Below, in pieces: positions 1 to 8,937 of a DNA stretch of 64,000 bases. Where the stretch lies: the NCBI RefSeq assembly GCF_020985305.1, contig NZ_CP087588.1, positions 744,001 to 808,000 on the forward strand. The letters run 5' to 3'. Position numbers and translations under genes: made by a program. Position 1 is the stretch's first letter. The number at the start of each line of letters is the position of its first letter. The notes below the pieces were generated by a model. That model was not told where the DNA came from. It did no database searches and saw only the letters and a program-made list of their open reading frames with translations. The stretch comes from Croceicoccus sp. Ery15 (lineage in GTDB: Bacteria > Pseudomonadota > Alphaproteobacteria > Sphingomonadales > Sphingomonadaceae).

Positions 1-1
1 G

Positions 2-172
2 TATCCCGTCTGCAGCGACGGCATGACCGACGGCTGCATCAACCCGCGCGAGGCGGGCAAGGATTACGGGAATGTCCCGCTGGATTACTGGCCGGGCAAA
101 CCCGCCAGCCAGATGACGCCTGAGGAAAAGATGCAGCACCAGAAGGCACAGGCCGCCCCGCCGCAGCCATAG
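2..172 (+). CDS. C-terminal end of an unrecognised protein (partial)
   Basis: The window opens inside a reading frame that runs from base 2 to a TAG at 170-172. It encodes about 56 residues, beginning YPVCSDGMTDGCINP and ending in a Gln/Pro-rich tail. Two cysteines (about residues 4 and 12 of the visible part) sit in a pattern that looks like a small secreted or periplasmic domain, but the signal sequence and start lie outside the window. I do not recognise the family with certainty. A good intrinsic terminator follows at 239-270, which supports this being the real 3' end of a transcribed gene. The gene converges on rsmD. Confidence 0.55.
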   Translation, partial: YPVCSDGMTDGCINPREAGKDYGNVPLDYWPGKPASQMTPEEKMQHQKAQAAPPQP

Positions 173-238
173 GGTTTTTGCGTTCTTCGCGCAGCCTGTG
201 GGGGCATTCGGCGGCGCGCGGGACGCACAGGGGGAGGA

Positions 239-270
239 GGGCGGTCCGCCATCGGTGTGGCCGCCCTTTT
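239..270 (+). terminator. Rho-independent terminator
   Basis: GGGCGGTC (239-246) pairs with GGCCGCCC (259-266), with one G-U pair and a 12-base loop, and is followed directly by TTTT. It lies between the first partial gene (+) and the convergent rsmD (-), and has the polarity needed to end the plus-strand transcript. Confidence 0.75.
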
Positions 271-281
271 CCTGTTCCGGA

Positions 282-851
282 TCAATCGGCCCTGCGCAAC
301 AAATGCAGCCGTGCCTTGCCGCAATCGCGGACGGTCTCTGCCTCGAAACCCTTGACGGTAACATCCTCGTCGCGGCCGGTTTCGATGCTGATCCAGGTGG
401 CCGGCGCGATCCATCCGATCCGGTTGAGCCTGTCCAGCGCCACCGCGCCCGCACCGGTGCCATAGGGCGGGTCCATCAGCAACAGATCGGGTGCATCGTC
501 GGTTTTCGTCAGCGAGAGCACCGATCCCGCGCGGACATCGCATCGCGGCTGGGCCTGAAGGGTGGCGATATTGCCGCGCAGGGCGCGGATCGCGGCGGGG
601 TCCTGCTCGACAAACAGGGCGCGCGCCGCTCCGCGTGACAATGCCTCCAGCCCCAATGCGCCGGAACCGGCGAACAGATCGGCCACGAACAGCCCTTCGA
701 AACTGCCCAGGCGGCTGAGCAGCATCGAAAACAAGGCCTCGCGCGTGCGGTCAGCAGTGGGGCGGGTCGCATCGCCTTCGGGTGCGTTTAAACGCCGACC
801 GCGCCAATCGCCCGCAATGATGCGCAGGCCCGTGGGCTTACCCTGCTTCAC
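282..851 (-). CDS. rsmD: 16S rRNA (guanine(966)-N(2))-methyltransferase RsmD
   Basis: 189 residues, the usual RsmD length. It methylates N2 of G966 of 16S rRNA in assembled 30S particles using S-adenosylmethionine. The SAM-binding glycine motif DLFAGSGALGLEAL is at about residues 58-71, and the catalytic N6/N2-type motif MDPPYG is at about 126-131. The N-terminus LRIIAGDWRGRRL is typical of the family. The ATG overlaps the TGA of the upstream pseudouridine synthase gene (ATGA, 848-851), so the two rRNA-modification genes are probably translationally coupled. Both are expected to act on ribosomal RNA. Confidence 0.95.
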   Translation of the reverse strand: MKQGKPTGLRIIAGDWRGRRLNAPEGDATRPTADRTREALFSMLLSRLGSFEGLFVADLFAGSGALGLEALSRGAARALFVEQDPAAIRALRGNIATLQAQPRCDVRAGSVLSLTKTDDAPDLLLMDPPYGTGAGAVALDRLNRIGWIAPATWISIETGRDEDVTVKGFEAETVRDCGKARLHLLRRAD

Positions 852-1741
852 GCGCCCTTGTCCGTCTTCAGCGCCTTGCGCAGCCGCTCGACATCCTTTT
901 GCGGCACTTCAGCCGCTTGCCCGCGGGCCAGATCGCCCAGCACGAACGGGCCATAGGACAGGCGCAACAGGCGCGATACTTTCAGGCCGAGATGCTCCAG
1001 CACGCGGCGAACCTCGCGGTTCTTGCCTTCGGTCAGGGTCAGCTCGATCCATTGGTTGCGGCCCGTCCGACGCTCCATATTCGCATCGATCTGGCCATAG
1101 TGGATGCCGTCGATCTCGATCCCGTCCATCAACCCTTCCAGATCGTTCTGGGTGATGTCGCCGAAGGTGCGGGCGCGATAGGTGCGGGGCACGCCCGTGG
1201 CGGGCAATTCAAGCGCGCGCTTCAACTCGCCATCGTTGGTAAGGAGCAGCAAGCCCTCTGTATTGAGGTCGAGCCTGCCGACCGGCATCAGCCGCGGCGC
1301 GCCTGCAGGCAGGGCATTGCGCAAGGCGGTGTAGATCGTGGGCCGACCGGCGGGATCACGCTCCGCCGTCAACAGGCCCTGCGGCTTGTGAAACCGGAAC
1401 AGGCGCGCCTGTTCGGGCGCGGCGACCGGTTTTCCGTCCACGGTCACGCCTTTCAGGCTGGTCAGCACGGTCGCGGGCGTGTCCAGCACCTTGCCGTCGA
1501 TCGCGATGCGCCCGTCCTCGATCATGCGCTCCACCTCGCGGCGGGAGGCAATGCCAGCGCGGGCAAGCAATTTGGCGATCCGGTCCCCGTCGCGCTTCGG
1601 CAAATCGGGGGAGGGCGGTGTCGGTCCTTTCGCGCGCGGCTTTGCGGGGCCGCGGGCGGGGCGGCGGGTGCCGGACTTGCCGCCCGCGTTGCCGCGTGAG
1701 GGCCGGTTGTTGCGCGTAGGGGGGCGTTTGTCGCCGGTCAC
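848..1741 (-). CDS. rRNA pseudouridine synthase, RsuA/RluB family
   Basis: 297 residues from a GTG at 1741. The open frame continues upstream to 1909, but those codons look non-coding. After a basic, Pro/Arg-rich N-terminal tail of about 45 residues comes an S4 RNA-binding domain (RIAKLLARAGIASRREVERM). The catalytic domain follows, with the RsuA-family motif GRLDLNTEGLLLLTNDGEL, whose Asp is the nucleophile. It isomerises a uridine in rRNA. RluB (23S U2605) is most likely from the extended basic tail, but RluE/RsuA cannot be excluded. The start is uncertain; AGGCG lies about 10 bases before the GTG. It is co-transcribed with rsmD and divergent from the AmpG-like gene. Confidence 0.85.
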   Translation of the reverse strand: MTGDKRPPTRNNRPSRGNAGGKSGTRRPARGPAKPRAKGPTPPSPDLPKRDGDRIAKLLARAGIASRREVERMIEDGRIAIDGKVLDTPATVLTSLKGVTVDGKPVAAPEQARLFRFHKPQGLLTAERDPAGRPTIYTALRNALPAGAPRLMPVGRLDLNTEGLLLLTNDGELKRALELPATGVPRTYRARTFGDITQNDLEGLMDGIEIDGIHYGQIDANMERRTGRNQWIELTLTEGKNREVRRVLEHLGLKVSRLLRLSYGPFVLGDLARGQAAEVPQKDVERLRKALKTDKGA

Positions 1742-1807
1742 ATGCAGTCGCCTGTCGTTAGGAAGGGTTCGTTCAGCCGCGCGCCATGCGCCATCGCGCA
1801 CTCTGGC

Positions 1808-1854
1808 GCAAGTCGGGTGACATGCTGGTCGGGGCCCGTGCAAGTCGGGTGACA
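1808..1854. promoter_or_regulatory. Pair of 15-bp direct repeats between divergent genes
   Basis: GCAAGTCGGGTGACA occurs exactly at 1808-1822 and again at 1840-1854, with starts 32 bp apart (about three helical turns). The pair sits between the GTG of the pseudouridine synthase gene (1741, minus) and the ATG of the AmpG-like permease (1924, plus), where both promoters must lie. A regulator-binding site is inferred; no such consensus is recognised. Confidence 0.4.
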
Positions 1855-1923
1855 AGCCGGGGGCGGCAATTGCGTGGCGGCGGCGAAGCGTTTTACACCG
1901 ATCCACCAATGCAAGGAGAGCGG

Positions 1924-3663
1924 ATGAGCAGCACCCCCGTCACCGGCGACACCGCGCCCGAAGCCGAAACGCCGCCGGCCCGGAAAAAACCCGGCTGGCG
2001 CGCGCTGGCCGCTGCGCTGAAGAACCGCAAAACAGCCTATATGCTGCTGTTCGGTTTTGCCTCGGGGCTGCCCTATACGCTGCTTCTCTCCACGCTCTAT
2101 GCCTGGATGAGCGACACATCCATCGATCTGGAGACGATGGGTGTCTTCTCTCTGATCGGGCTGGCCTACAGCTTCAAGTTCCTGTGGTCGCCGGTGCTGG
2201 ATCAGGTCAACCTCCCGATTATCAAGCGGCTGGGGCATCGCAAGCAATGGATCGTCACCGCGCAATTTCTGTTGGGCGGAGTATTGTTGTTCGTGTCGCG
2301 GCTGGATCCGGCGGGGGCGATCGGTGTGTTGTCTTTGATGGCGGCCATCGGCGCGTTCGCGGGTGCGACGCAGGACGTGGTGATGGATGCATGGCGCGTC
2401 GATGTCGCGGACGAGGAAGCGACCATCGATATGCTTTCCACCGTGTATCAGCTGGGCTGGCGGACGGCCGTTCTGGTTGGCGGCGCGCTGGCATTGGTGA
2501 TTGCGGACCGTACCGACTGGCCCACGGTCTATGCGATCATGGGCGGTGTTATGATGCTGATAGCCTTTGCCGCCATCTTCGCGCCCGAGGCGGAGCAGAG
2601 CGTTGCCACCATCGCGGCAGATGACGAGGCGCTGAAGGGCCTGCGCCGGACGGGGCAGTTGCAACCGAAAATCCGCGGCTGGGCACTGGCCATCGTTGGT
2701 GTGCTGTGGGGCTGGGCGCTGATTACCGTGGGCGTATTCATGTTCCGTTCTCTCAGTTCCGATCCCGATGCGCGGCCCGATTCGGTCGAATTCATCACCG
2801 GCATGGGACCGGTGATCGTGATCGCCACCGTGGTCGTTCCGGTGATCATCGCCGCTGTATTGGAGAACTGGCGACGCAAGGGACGCTATGTGCTGACGGG
2901 CGACGCGGCAAAGTCGGGCGCATTCGACGGGTTTGTCGACCATGGCTATCGTGCGCTGATCCTTCCTTTGACCGAATTCGTCGGTCGGCTGGGGTGGGCG
3001 GTTATCATCGTGCTGACGCTGGTGTTGTCCTACCGCTTTACCGATACGGTGTGGGGCAGCTTTGCCTATCCGTTCTATCTGGGTGAATTGCAGTATTCCA
3101 AGGACGAGGTGGCGATCGCGTCCAAGGGGTTCGGGGTTGGCGCGCTTATGTTCGGCATCATGCTGGGCGGCGCATTGTTCAGTTTCATCGGCCGCATGGC
3201 GGTGCTGTTCATCGGCGCGCTGACGGCTGCACTTTCGAACCTGCTCTATGCCGATCTGGCGCTCGGCGGCTCCTATATGGAACTGGTGTCGAACCTTACC
3301 GGCTTTTCAACGCTGGTCGAATGGCTTGGGGGCGATCTGCGTCTGGCAAAGCTGATGATGGCGATTGCGGGAGAGAACGTGGCGGGCGGTCTCGCCGGAG
3401 CGGCATTGGTGGCCTATCTCTCCTCGATCACGGCCAAGGGTTATTCGGCAGTGCAATATGCGCTGCTGTCGTCGCTTACCTTCCTCATCGGCACGTTGGG
3501 ACGCGGCGCATTGGGGCAGATGATCGATGAGGAAGGCTATTACCCTGTCTTCATCCTGACCACGGCGCTGGGCATGATCGCGGTCGCCGCCTGTATCATC
3601 GAATGGGTTCGGCAATCGCGGCTTGGCAAACGCGCAGGGGTGGTCGCGCCCGAAGCAGTCTAG
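1924..3663 (+). CDS. ampG: AmpG-like MFS permease (muropeptide transporter family)
   Basis: 579 residues. The start is the ATG at 1924, preceded by AAGGAGAG at good spacing. The N-terminal helix region FGFASGLPYTLLLSTLYAWM is typical of AmpG, which imports GlcNAc-anhydroMurNAc-peptides from the periplasm for cell-wall recycling. Many hydrophobic segments extend over the whole length, more than the 12 of a minimal MFS protein, and a conserved acidic/basic loop MDAWRVDVADEEA is present. Alphaproteobacterial AmpG homologues are often this long. Substrate is inferred from family. It is convergent with folC: its TAG (3661-3663) and folC's TAG share the tetramer CTAG, leaving no room for a terminator. 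Confidence 0.85.
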   Translation: MSSTPVTGDTAPEAETPPARKKPGWRALAAALKNRKTAYMLLFGFASGLPYTLLLSTLYAWMSDTSIDLETMGVFSLIGLAYSFKFLWSPVLDQVNLPIIKRLGHRKQWIVTAQFLLGGVLLFVSRLDPAGAIGVLSLMAAIGAFAGATQDVVMDAWRVDVADEEATIDMLSTVYQLGWRTAVLVGGALALVIADRTDWPTVYAIMGGVMMLIAFAAIFAPEAEQSVATIAADDEALKGLRRTGQLQPKIRGWALAIVGVLWGWALITVGVFMFRSLSSDPDARPDSVEFITGMGPVIVIATVVVPVIIAAVLENWRRKGRYVLTGDAAKSGAFDGFVDHGYRALILPLTEFVGRLGWAVIIVLTLVLSYRFTDTVWGSFAYPFYLGELQYSKDEVAIASKGFGVGALMFGIMLGGALFSFIGRMAVLFIGALTAALSNLLYADLALGGSYMELVSNLTGFSTLVEWLGGDLRLAKLMMAIAGENVAGGLAGAALVAYLSSITAKGYSAVQYALLSSLTFLIGTLGRGALGQMIDEEGYYPVFILTTALGMIAVAACIIEWVRQSRLGKRAGVVAPEAV

Positions 3664-4982
3664 TCGGGCAGTTCCCCGTTTGCCCGCAGCACACGGCCTG
3701 CCAGATAGAGCGAGCCGCAAATCAGGACCGGAGTATCGGTGCCCGTTACTCGCGTCAGGGCATCCTCGACCGACAGGGCCGTGCCGGACGCGAGACCCAG
3801 ATCGGCCGCAGCTTTTGCCAGATATTCCGGCGAGTGGCAGGCATGGCCCGGGATGGGCACGGCCGTCAGACCGGCGAGATGCGGCGCCAGCGGAGTAAGG
3901 AAGCCGCGCGCGTCCTTATTGTCCAGCATCGCGCAGATCGCGTGCGGTTTCCGGTCGAGAGCGGCCAGATATGCGGCGAGAACCCGTGCCGCATCGGGAT
4001 TATGCCCGCCATCCAGGAGCACGCGCGCAGGCGCGGTCAGCGCAGTTAGCGGACCGTCTGACAGCCATTGCAACCGCGCGGGCCAGCAGGCGTTCTCGAT
4101 ACCTTGCACCATGGCGGCAGAGCTGACGGTCACCCCATCCTGATGGCGCAACATGGCGACGGCCAGCGCTGCATTGTCGGCCTGATGCGCGCCGGGCAGG
4201 GCGGGCATTGGCAAGGCCAGTTCACCGTGCCGGTCGCGATAGTCGATTGTGTCATTCGATACCGCGTCCCAGTCGCCACCGCGCATATGCAGCTGACAGC
4301 CTTTGCTCGCGGCAACGGCGGCAATCGCGTCGCCGGCCTCGGGCCCATAGGCTTGCGTCACCAGTGGCACGCCTTGCTTCGCTATCCCTGCCTTTTCAAA
4401 TGCGATGCGCGCCATCGGATGTGCGGGCGCGCTGTCATCGGGGGCCAGCAGAAAGCGTTCGTGATCCATACCCAAAGTCGCGATCCCGCAGACGGCGGGA
4501 CGGGCCAGCACGTTGGACGCATCGAAACGCCCGCCCAGACCGACCTCTATCACACAGGCATCGGCTGGCGTTCTGCTGAAGGCTAGGAAGGCAGCGGCGG
4601 TCGTCACCTCGAAGAAGCTGGCGCCGACATCTTCGCCCGCGTCGATCACTTCGGCGAGCAGCGTCGCCAGCGCGTCGTCGGAAATCAGCGTGCCCGCCAG
4701 CCTGATGCGTTCGTTGTACCGCACCAGATGCGGGCTGGTGAACTGGTGCACACGCTTGCCGTCAGCCTCCAGCATAAAGCGCAGGAAGGCACTGGTCGAA
4801 CCCTTGCCGTTCGTGCCCGCGATATGGAACGCGGGCGGCATTGTGTTCTGCGGATTGCCGATCCTGTCCAGCAGCGCGCGGATCGCATCGAGCCCCAACC
4901 GGCCTTGAGGCACGGACAGCGCCTCAAGCCGGTTCAGCTGCGCCTGCACGCGCGGATCGTCTGACACGGCGAAATCGCGCAT
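3660..4982 (-). CDS. folC: Bifunctional dihydrofolate synthase / folylpolyglutamate synthase
   Basis: 440 residues. It adds glutamate to dihydropteroate and to tetrahydrofolates (Mur ligase superfamily). The ATP-binding P-loop GTNGKGSTSAFLRFML is at about residues 54-69. The family signatures TSPHLVRYNERI and DGGHNPDAARVLAAYL are clear. It is the last gene of the minus-strand run trpF-trpB-(small)-trpA-accD-folC; the accD-folC neighbourhood is conserved in many proteobacteria. Its 3' end abuts the convergent AmpG gene. Confidence 0.95.
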   Translation of the reverse strand: MRDFAVSDDPRVQAQLNRLEALSVPQGRLGLDAIRALLDRIGNPQNTMPPAFHIAGTNGKGSTSAFLRFMLEADGKRVHQFTSPHLVRYNERIRLAGTLISDDALATLLAEVIDAGEDVGASFFEVTTAAAFLAFSRTPADACVIEVGLGGRFDASNVLARPAVCGIATLGMDHERFLLAPDDSAPAHPMARIAFEKAGIAKQGVPLVTQAYGPEAGDAIAAVAASKGCQLHMRGGDWDAVSNDTIDYRDRHGELALPMPALPGAHQADNAALAVAMLRHQDGVTVSSAAMVQGIENACWPARLQWLSDGPLTALTAPARVLLDGGHNPDAARVLAAYLAALDRKPHAICAMLDNKDARGFLTPLAPHLAGLTAVPIPGHACHSPEYLAKAAADLGLASGTALSVEDALTRVTGTDTPVLICGSLYLAGRVLRANGELPD

Positions 4983-5004
4983 CTGTTGGGCTTTGCGCTT
5001 GGCC

Positions 5005-5856
5005 TCAGGCTGCCTGTTTGGCGGTCATCAGATAGTCGATGGTCTTGGCCAGCGTTTCGCGGATTTCGGCGCGCGGGACGACCATGTCGAGCATGCCGTG
5101 TTCGTGCAGATATTCGGAACGCTGGAACCCTTCGGGCAATTGCTCGCGGATGGTGTCCTGAATGACGCGCTGGCCCGCAAAGCCGATCAGCGCATTGGGT
5201 TCGGCCATTTGCACATCGCCCAGCATCGCATAGCTGGCGGTAACGCCGCCCGTGGTCGGATCGGTAAGCACGACGATATAGGGCAGGCCCGCCGCATGCA
5301 GCCGCCGGATCGCCACCGTGGTTCGCGGCATCTGCATCAGCGACAAAATGCCTTCCTGCATGCGCGCGCCGCCCGCTGCGGTAAAGATCACATAGGGGCA
5401 GCCCGCCTGTACCGCGCGGTCGACGCCCGCGACGAACGCATCGCCCACGGCCATGCCCATCGATCCGCCCATGAAACCGAAATCCTGAACGCCGACGATG
5501 GCCCTGCGCCCCTCGATCGTGCCTTCCGCCGTGGTCAGCGCATCGGGATGCGGCGCGTTATGGCGCGCCGAACGCAGGCGGTCGGTGTATTTCTTGGTGT
5601 CGCGGAACTTCAGCGGGTCTTCCTTGACCTGCGGGGCGGGCAGGACGGTATAGCCGGCGTCCATCACCTGCCCAAGGCGCGTGTCCGCGCCGATGCGGCC
5701 ATGATGCTCGCAGCGGGGGCAGACCCACAGATTATCCTCATACTCCTTGGTAAACAGCATTTCGCCGCAACCGGGGCATTTGCGCCAGAGATTATCGGGC
5801 GTATCGCGCTTGGGTGCGAAGGGCAGGCGTTTGCGGACTTCACTCAGCCAGCTCAT
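5005..5856 (-). CDS. accD: Acetyl-CoA carboxylase carboxyltransferase subunit beta
   Basis: 283 residues. It is the beta half of the carboxyltransferase that moves CO2 from carboxybiotin to acetyl-CoA, making malonyl-CoA for fatty-acid synthesis. The N-terminal four-cysteine zinc ribbon is intact: CPGC at about residues 28-31 and CPRC about 19 residues later. The crotonase-like core includes [13 protein letters not shown] sequence ([17 protein letters not shown]) and the glycine-rich [13 protein letters not shown]. The ATG overlaps the TGA of trpA by 4 bases (5853-5856). accA is not in the window. Confidence 0.96.
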   Translation of the reverse strand: MSWLSEVRKRLPFAPKRDTPDNLWRKCPGCGEMLFTKEYEDNLWVCPRCEHHGRIGADTRLGQVMDAGYTVLPAPQVKEDPLKFRDTKKYTDRLRSARHNAPHPDALTTAEGTIEGRRAIVGVQDFGFMGGSMGMAVGDAFVAGVDRAVQAGCPYVIFTAAGGARMQEGILSLMQMPRTTVAIRRLHAAGLPYIVVLTDPTTGGVTASYAMLGDVQMAEPNALIGFAGQRVIQDTIREQLPEGFQRSEYLHEHGMLDMVVPRAEIRETLAKTIDYLMTAKQAA

Positions 5857-6644
5857 GATGCAGTCTCCCTCGCCGCGTGCACGGCATCGGCCAGCGCGGC
5901 GGTCAGTTCTTGAATATATCGGGGGGCTTCGTGGCCGTGCCGGGCCACAAGGTCAACCAATGCCGATCCGACGACGACGCCATCGGCCACGCGGGCGATC
6001 TGGCTTGCCTGTTCGGGGGTACGCACGCCGAAACCGACGCAGACGGGCAGGTCGGTCGCTGCTTTCAGCCGCGCGACGGCATCGTCGATGCTGGCCTGCG
6101 CCGCCTGTTGCAGCCCGGTGATGCCCGCGACCGACACGTAATAGAGGAAGCCGCCCGCACCATCGAGAATGGCGGGCAGGCGCTTTGCGTCGCTGGTGGG
6201 CGTCGCAAGGCGGATCGCGGCCAGCCCCTCGGCGCGCAGCGCGGTGCCGAGCGAATCGTCTTCCTCCGGCGGGATGTCGACGCAGATCACCCCATCGACG
6301 CCTGCGGCCTTGGCTTCGCGCGCGAACCAGTCCGCCCCGCGCCGTACCATCGGATTGGCATAGCCCATCAGGACAAGCGGAATATCGGGATGCCGAGCGC
6401 GGAAATCACCGGCGATTTTCAGCACATCGGCGGTTTTGGTGCCCGCACCCAACGCACGCAGATTCGCCAGCTGGATCGCCGGACCGTCCGCCATCGGATC
6501 GGTAAAGGGCATGCCCAGTTCGATCACATCGGCACCGCCCTCGACCAAGGCGTCAAGATTGGCCGCAGTATCGCCATCGCCCGCCGTGATGAAACAGACG
6601 AGCGCAGGTTGCGGCTTGGCGAAGGTTTTTTCGAAGCGGGTCAT
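5853..6644 (-). CDS. trpA: Tryptophan synthase alpha subunit
   Basis: 263 residues, a TIM barrel. It cleaves indole-3-glycerol phosphate to indole and glyceraldehyde 3-phosphate; indole is channelled to TrpB. Both catalytic acids are visible in [19 protein letters not shown]: the Glu of the IELG motif and the Asp of ADGP. Phosphate-binding GFGVRTPEQ is near the C-terminus. It is separated from trpB by a small membrane-protein gene, so the usual trpB-trpA overlap is missing, and it is coupled by ATGA to accD. Confidence 0.97.
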   Translation of the reverse strand: MTRFEKTFAKPQPALVCFITAGDGDTAANLDALVEGGADVIELGMPFTDPMADGPAIQLANLRALGAGTKTADVLKIAGDFRARHPDIPLVLMGYANPMVRRGADWFAREAKAAGVDGVICVDIPPEEDDSLGTALRAEGLAAIRLATPTSDAKRLPAILDGAGGFLYYVSVAGITGLQQAAQASIDDAVARLKAATDLPVCVGFGVRTPEQASQIARVADGVVVGSALVDLVARHGHEAPRYIQELTAALADAVHAARETAS

Positions 6645-6654
6645 TTTGAAGGGC

Positions 6655-6897
6655 TCAGAAATCGAAATGGGACCAAAATTGCAGAACGCGCCAGATGTTG
6701 AAAAACAATCCGATTACGAAGGTTATCACTGATGCATAAGAAACTAAGTGGATTGCATCCCAGATTGTGAAATTCCAGTCGCCCAAAAAGACGAGAAAGG
6801 CAAAGAGCGAATAGATCGGGATGGAAATGAGGAAGGAGATTGTAGCCCGCTTCACGCTAATCATGGAGAGGAGTCCGGATAAAAACCCTTTTGACAT
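6655..6897 (-). CDS. Small two-helix membrane protein inside the trp operon
   Basis: 80 residues from an ATG at 6897, with GAGAGG a few bases upstream. It starts MSKGFLSGLLSMISVKRA and ends in WRVLQFWSHFDF. Two hydrophobic stretches (about residues 20-38 and 46-68) predict two membrane spans. The bases here are visibly richer in A and T than the flanking trp genes, suggesting later acquisition or weak selection on codon use. It lies between trpB and trpA on the same strand, only 10 bases before trpA. I do not recognise the family and propose no function. It could be a fast-evolving orphan, but the ribosome-binding site, intact frame and helix pattern favour a real gene. Confidence 0.6.
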   Translation of the reverse strand: MSKGFLSGLLSMISVKRATISFLISIPIYSLFAFLVFLGDWNFTIWDAIHLVSYASVITFVIGLFFNIWRVLQFWSHFDF

Positions 6898-6956
6898 GCC
6901 CTCTCGGTGATCCTGTTCCCACATTGGGTGGGGTTTGCGCTTGGGCGCTCGCTTCC

Positions 6957-8204
6957 TCAAATCTCCACCCCCAGCGCCTTGGCCACAGTGAAGATGTCCT
7001 TGTCGCCGCGTCCGCACAAATTGCACAGCACGATCTGGTCCTCGTCCATTTCGCGCGCACGCTTCACCACGGCTGCGATGGCGTGGCTGGGTTCGAGGGC
7101 AGGGATGATGCCCTCGGTCCGGCAGAGCAGTTGGAAAGCGTCCAGCGCCTCCTTATCCGTCGCGCTGGTATATTCGACGCGGCCCACATCGCGCAGCCAC
7201 GCGTGTTCGGGGCCGATGCCGGGATAGTCCAACCCTGCGCTGATCGAGTGCCCCTCGATAATTTGCCCGTCATCGTCCTGCAGCAGATAGGTCTTGTTGC
7301 CATGCAGGATACCCGGCGCGCCGCCTGCCAATGATGCGGCATGCTCCTTGTCCAGCCCGTAACCGGCGGCTTCCACGCCCAACAGGCCGACATCCTTGTC
7401 GTCGAGGAAGGGGTGGAACAGGCCGATCGCGTTCGATCCGCCGCCGATCGCCGCGACGCATACGTCGGGCAGGCGGCCCACGCGCGACAGCATCTGCTCG
7501 CGCGCCTCGCGCCCGATCACGCTTTGAAAATCGCGGACCAGTTCGGGATAGGGATGCGGACCCGCCGCCGTGCCGATGATATAGAAGGTGTCGTGGACGT
7601 TCGCGACCCAGTCGCGCAGCGCCTCGTTCATCGCGTCCTTCAGCGTGGCGGCGCCCGCCTTCACTGGCACGACTTCGGCGCCCAGAAGCTTCATGCGGAA
7701 CACATTGGGCTGCTGCCGCTCGACATCGGTCGCGCCCATATAGACGACGCAGGGCAGGCCGAAACGCGCTGCGACAGTGGCGGTCGCCACACCATGCTGG
7801 CCCGCGCCGGTTTCCGCGATGATGCGCGTCTTGCCCATACGGATCGCCAGCAGGATCTGGCCGATGCAATTATTGATCTTGTGCGCGCCGGTATGGTTCA
7901 GCTCGTCACGCTTGAACCAGACTTGCGCCCCTTTTCCGGCGGGAGCGTCCTTGCGTAATTCCTCGGTCAGCCGCTCCGCGTAATAGAGCGGGCTGGGCCG
8001 TCCGACATAATGTTCCAGCAGATCGTCGAACTGTTCCTGAAACGCGGGATCGGCCTTGGCCGCGCGATATTCGCGTTCCAGATCGAGGATCAGCGGCATC
8101 AGCGTTTCGGACACGTAACGACCGCCGAACTGGCCGAAATGGCCACGCTCGTCAGGCTGGTTCGCAAAGCTGTTGGGCAGATCGCTGATGATGGTGTCGG
8201 TCAT
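6957..8204 (-). CDS. trpB: Tryptophan synthase beta subunit
   Basis: 415 residues. A PLP enzyme that condenses indole with serine to give tryptophan. The PLP lysine lies in [13 protein letters not shown] (about residues 95-107), and the phosphate-binding loop is GGGSNAIG. The N-terminus [19 protein letters not shown] is the standard TrpB signature. It follows trpF on the same strand after a 75-base gap and is followed by the 80-residue membrane-protein gene. The order trpF-trpB-trpA is usual in alphaproteobacteria. Confidence 0.97.
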   Translation of the reverse strand: MTDTIISDLPNSFANQPDERGHFGQFGGRYVSETLMPLILDLEREYRAAKADPAFQEQFDDLLEHYVGRPSPLYYAERLTEELRKDAPAGKGAQVWFKRDELNHTGAHKINNCIGQILLAIRMGKTRIIAETGAGQHGVATATVAARFGLPCVVYMGATDVERQQPNVFRMKLLGAEVVPVKAGAATLKDAMNEALRDWVANVHDTFYIIGTAAGPHPYPELVRDFQSVIGREAREQMLSRVGRLPDVCVAAIGGGSNAIGLFHPFLDDKDVGLLGVEAAGYGLDKEHAASLAGGAPGILHGNKTYLLQDDDGQIIEGHSISAGLDYPGIGPEHAWLRDVGRVEYTSATDKEALDAFQLLCRTEGIIPALEPSHAIAAVVKRAREMDEDQIVLCNLCGRGDKDIFTVAKALGVEI

Positions 8205-8279
8205 GGCGTGCGATTGGCAGAGCGGGCGGGGCTTGTCCAGCGTGACAGCATTGTTTCAGCCCGACCGGTGGACCGGATT

Positions 8280-8921
8280 TCAGGCGGCCCGCACGGCCTT
8301 GGCAAAGGCCGCGATCTTTGACGCATCCTTCACCCCCGCCGCGCTTTCCACGCCCGAGGATACATCCACCAGCGGAGCGCGGGTCCGGCCGATCGCTTCT
8401 GCCACATTCGCCGGATTGATCCCGCCGGCAAGGCCCCATGGCAGCGCGCCACGATAGGCGGCCAGCAACGACCAGTCGAACGACAGTCCCATGCCGCCGG
8501 GCAGCGTGCCCTTGGGCGTTTTCGCGTCGAACAGCACCAGATCGGCAGCGCCCGCATAATGGGCCGCCCGGTCCACATCGCCTGCGCTGGCGACCGCGAT
8601 GGCCTTCCACACCTGCAGTCCGAAACGGCCCCGCAACTGGGCCGCACGCTCGGGCGTCTCCGATCCGTGGAGTTGCAACGCATCAAGCCTGCCCGCAGCG
8701 ACAGCCTCTGCAATTGCGGCATCGTCGGCGTCGACGAACAGGCCGACACGGGCGATGCGGGTGCCCGACCGTTCCGCAAGGCGGGCGGCCTGCTCGCTGC
8801 CGACATGGCGGGGCGAGGGGGGGAAGAACACCAGTCCCGCATAATCGGCGCGCGCTTCGATCACCGCGTCCATTGCCGCGCCGTCGCTGATGCCGCAAAT
8901 CTTGATTTTCGCGCTGCTCAT
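8280..8921 (-). CDS. trpF: Phosphoribosylanthranilate isomerase
   Basis: 213 residues from ATG 8921; an upstream extension in the same frame lacks family character and is not included. It converts N-(5-phosphoribosyl)anthranilate to the carboxyphenylamino-deoxyribulose phosphate. The catalytic cysteine is in KIKICGI at the N-terminus and the catalytic aspartate in VGLFVDADD. The C-terminal phosphate-binding segment LAGGINPANV and VDVSSGVES are typical. It is the first trp gene of this run; trpC, trpD and trpE are elsewhere. Confidence 0.95.
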   Translation of the reverse strand: MSSAKIKICGISDGAAMDAVIEARADYAGLVFFPPSPRHVGSEQAARLAERSGTRIARVGLFVDADDAAIAEAVAAGRLDALQLHGSETPERAAQLRGRFGLQVWKAIAVASAGDVDRAAHYAGAADLVLFDAKTPKGTLPGGMGLSFDWSLLAAYRGALPWGLAGGINPANVAEAIGRTRAPLVDVSSGVESAAGVKDASKIAAFAKAVRAA

Positions 8922-8937
8922 GCCGGTGCCGATAGGG

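Noticed and set aside
1738..2943. 401-codon minus-strand frame opposite the AmpG-like gene
   Set aside because: His/Gln/Arg-rich translation without motifs; the plus-strand permease with a clear ribosome-binding site and membrane helices is the real gene.
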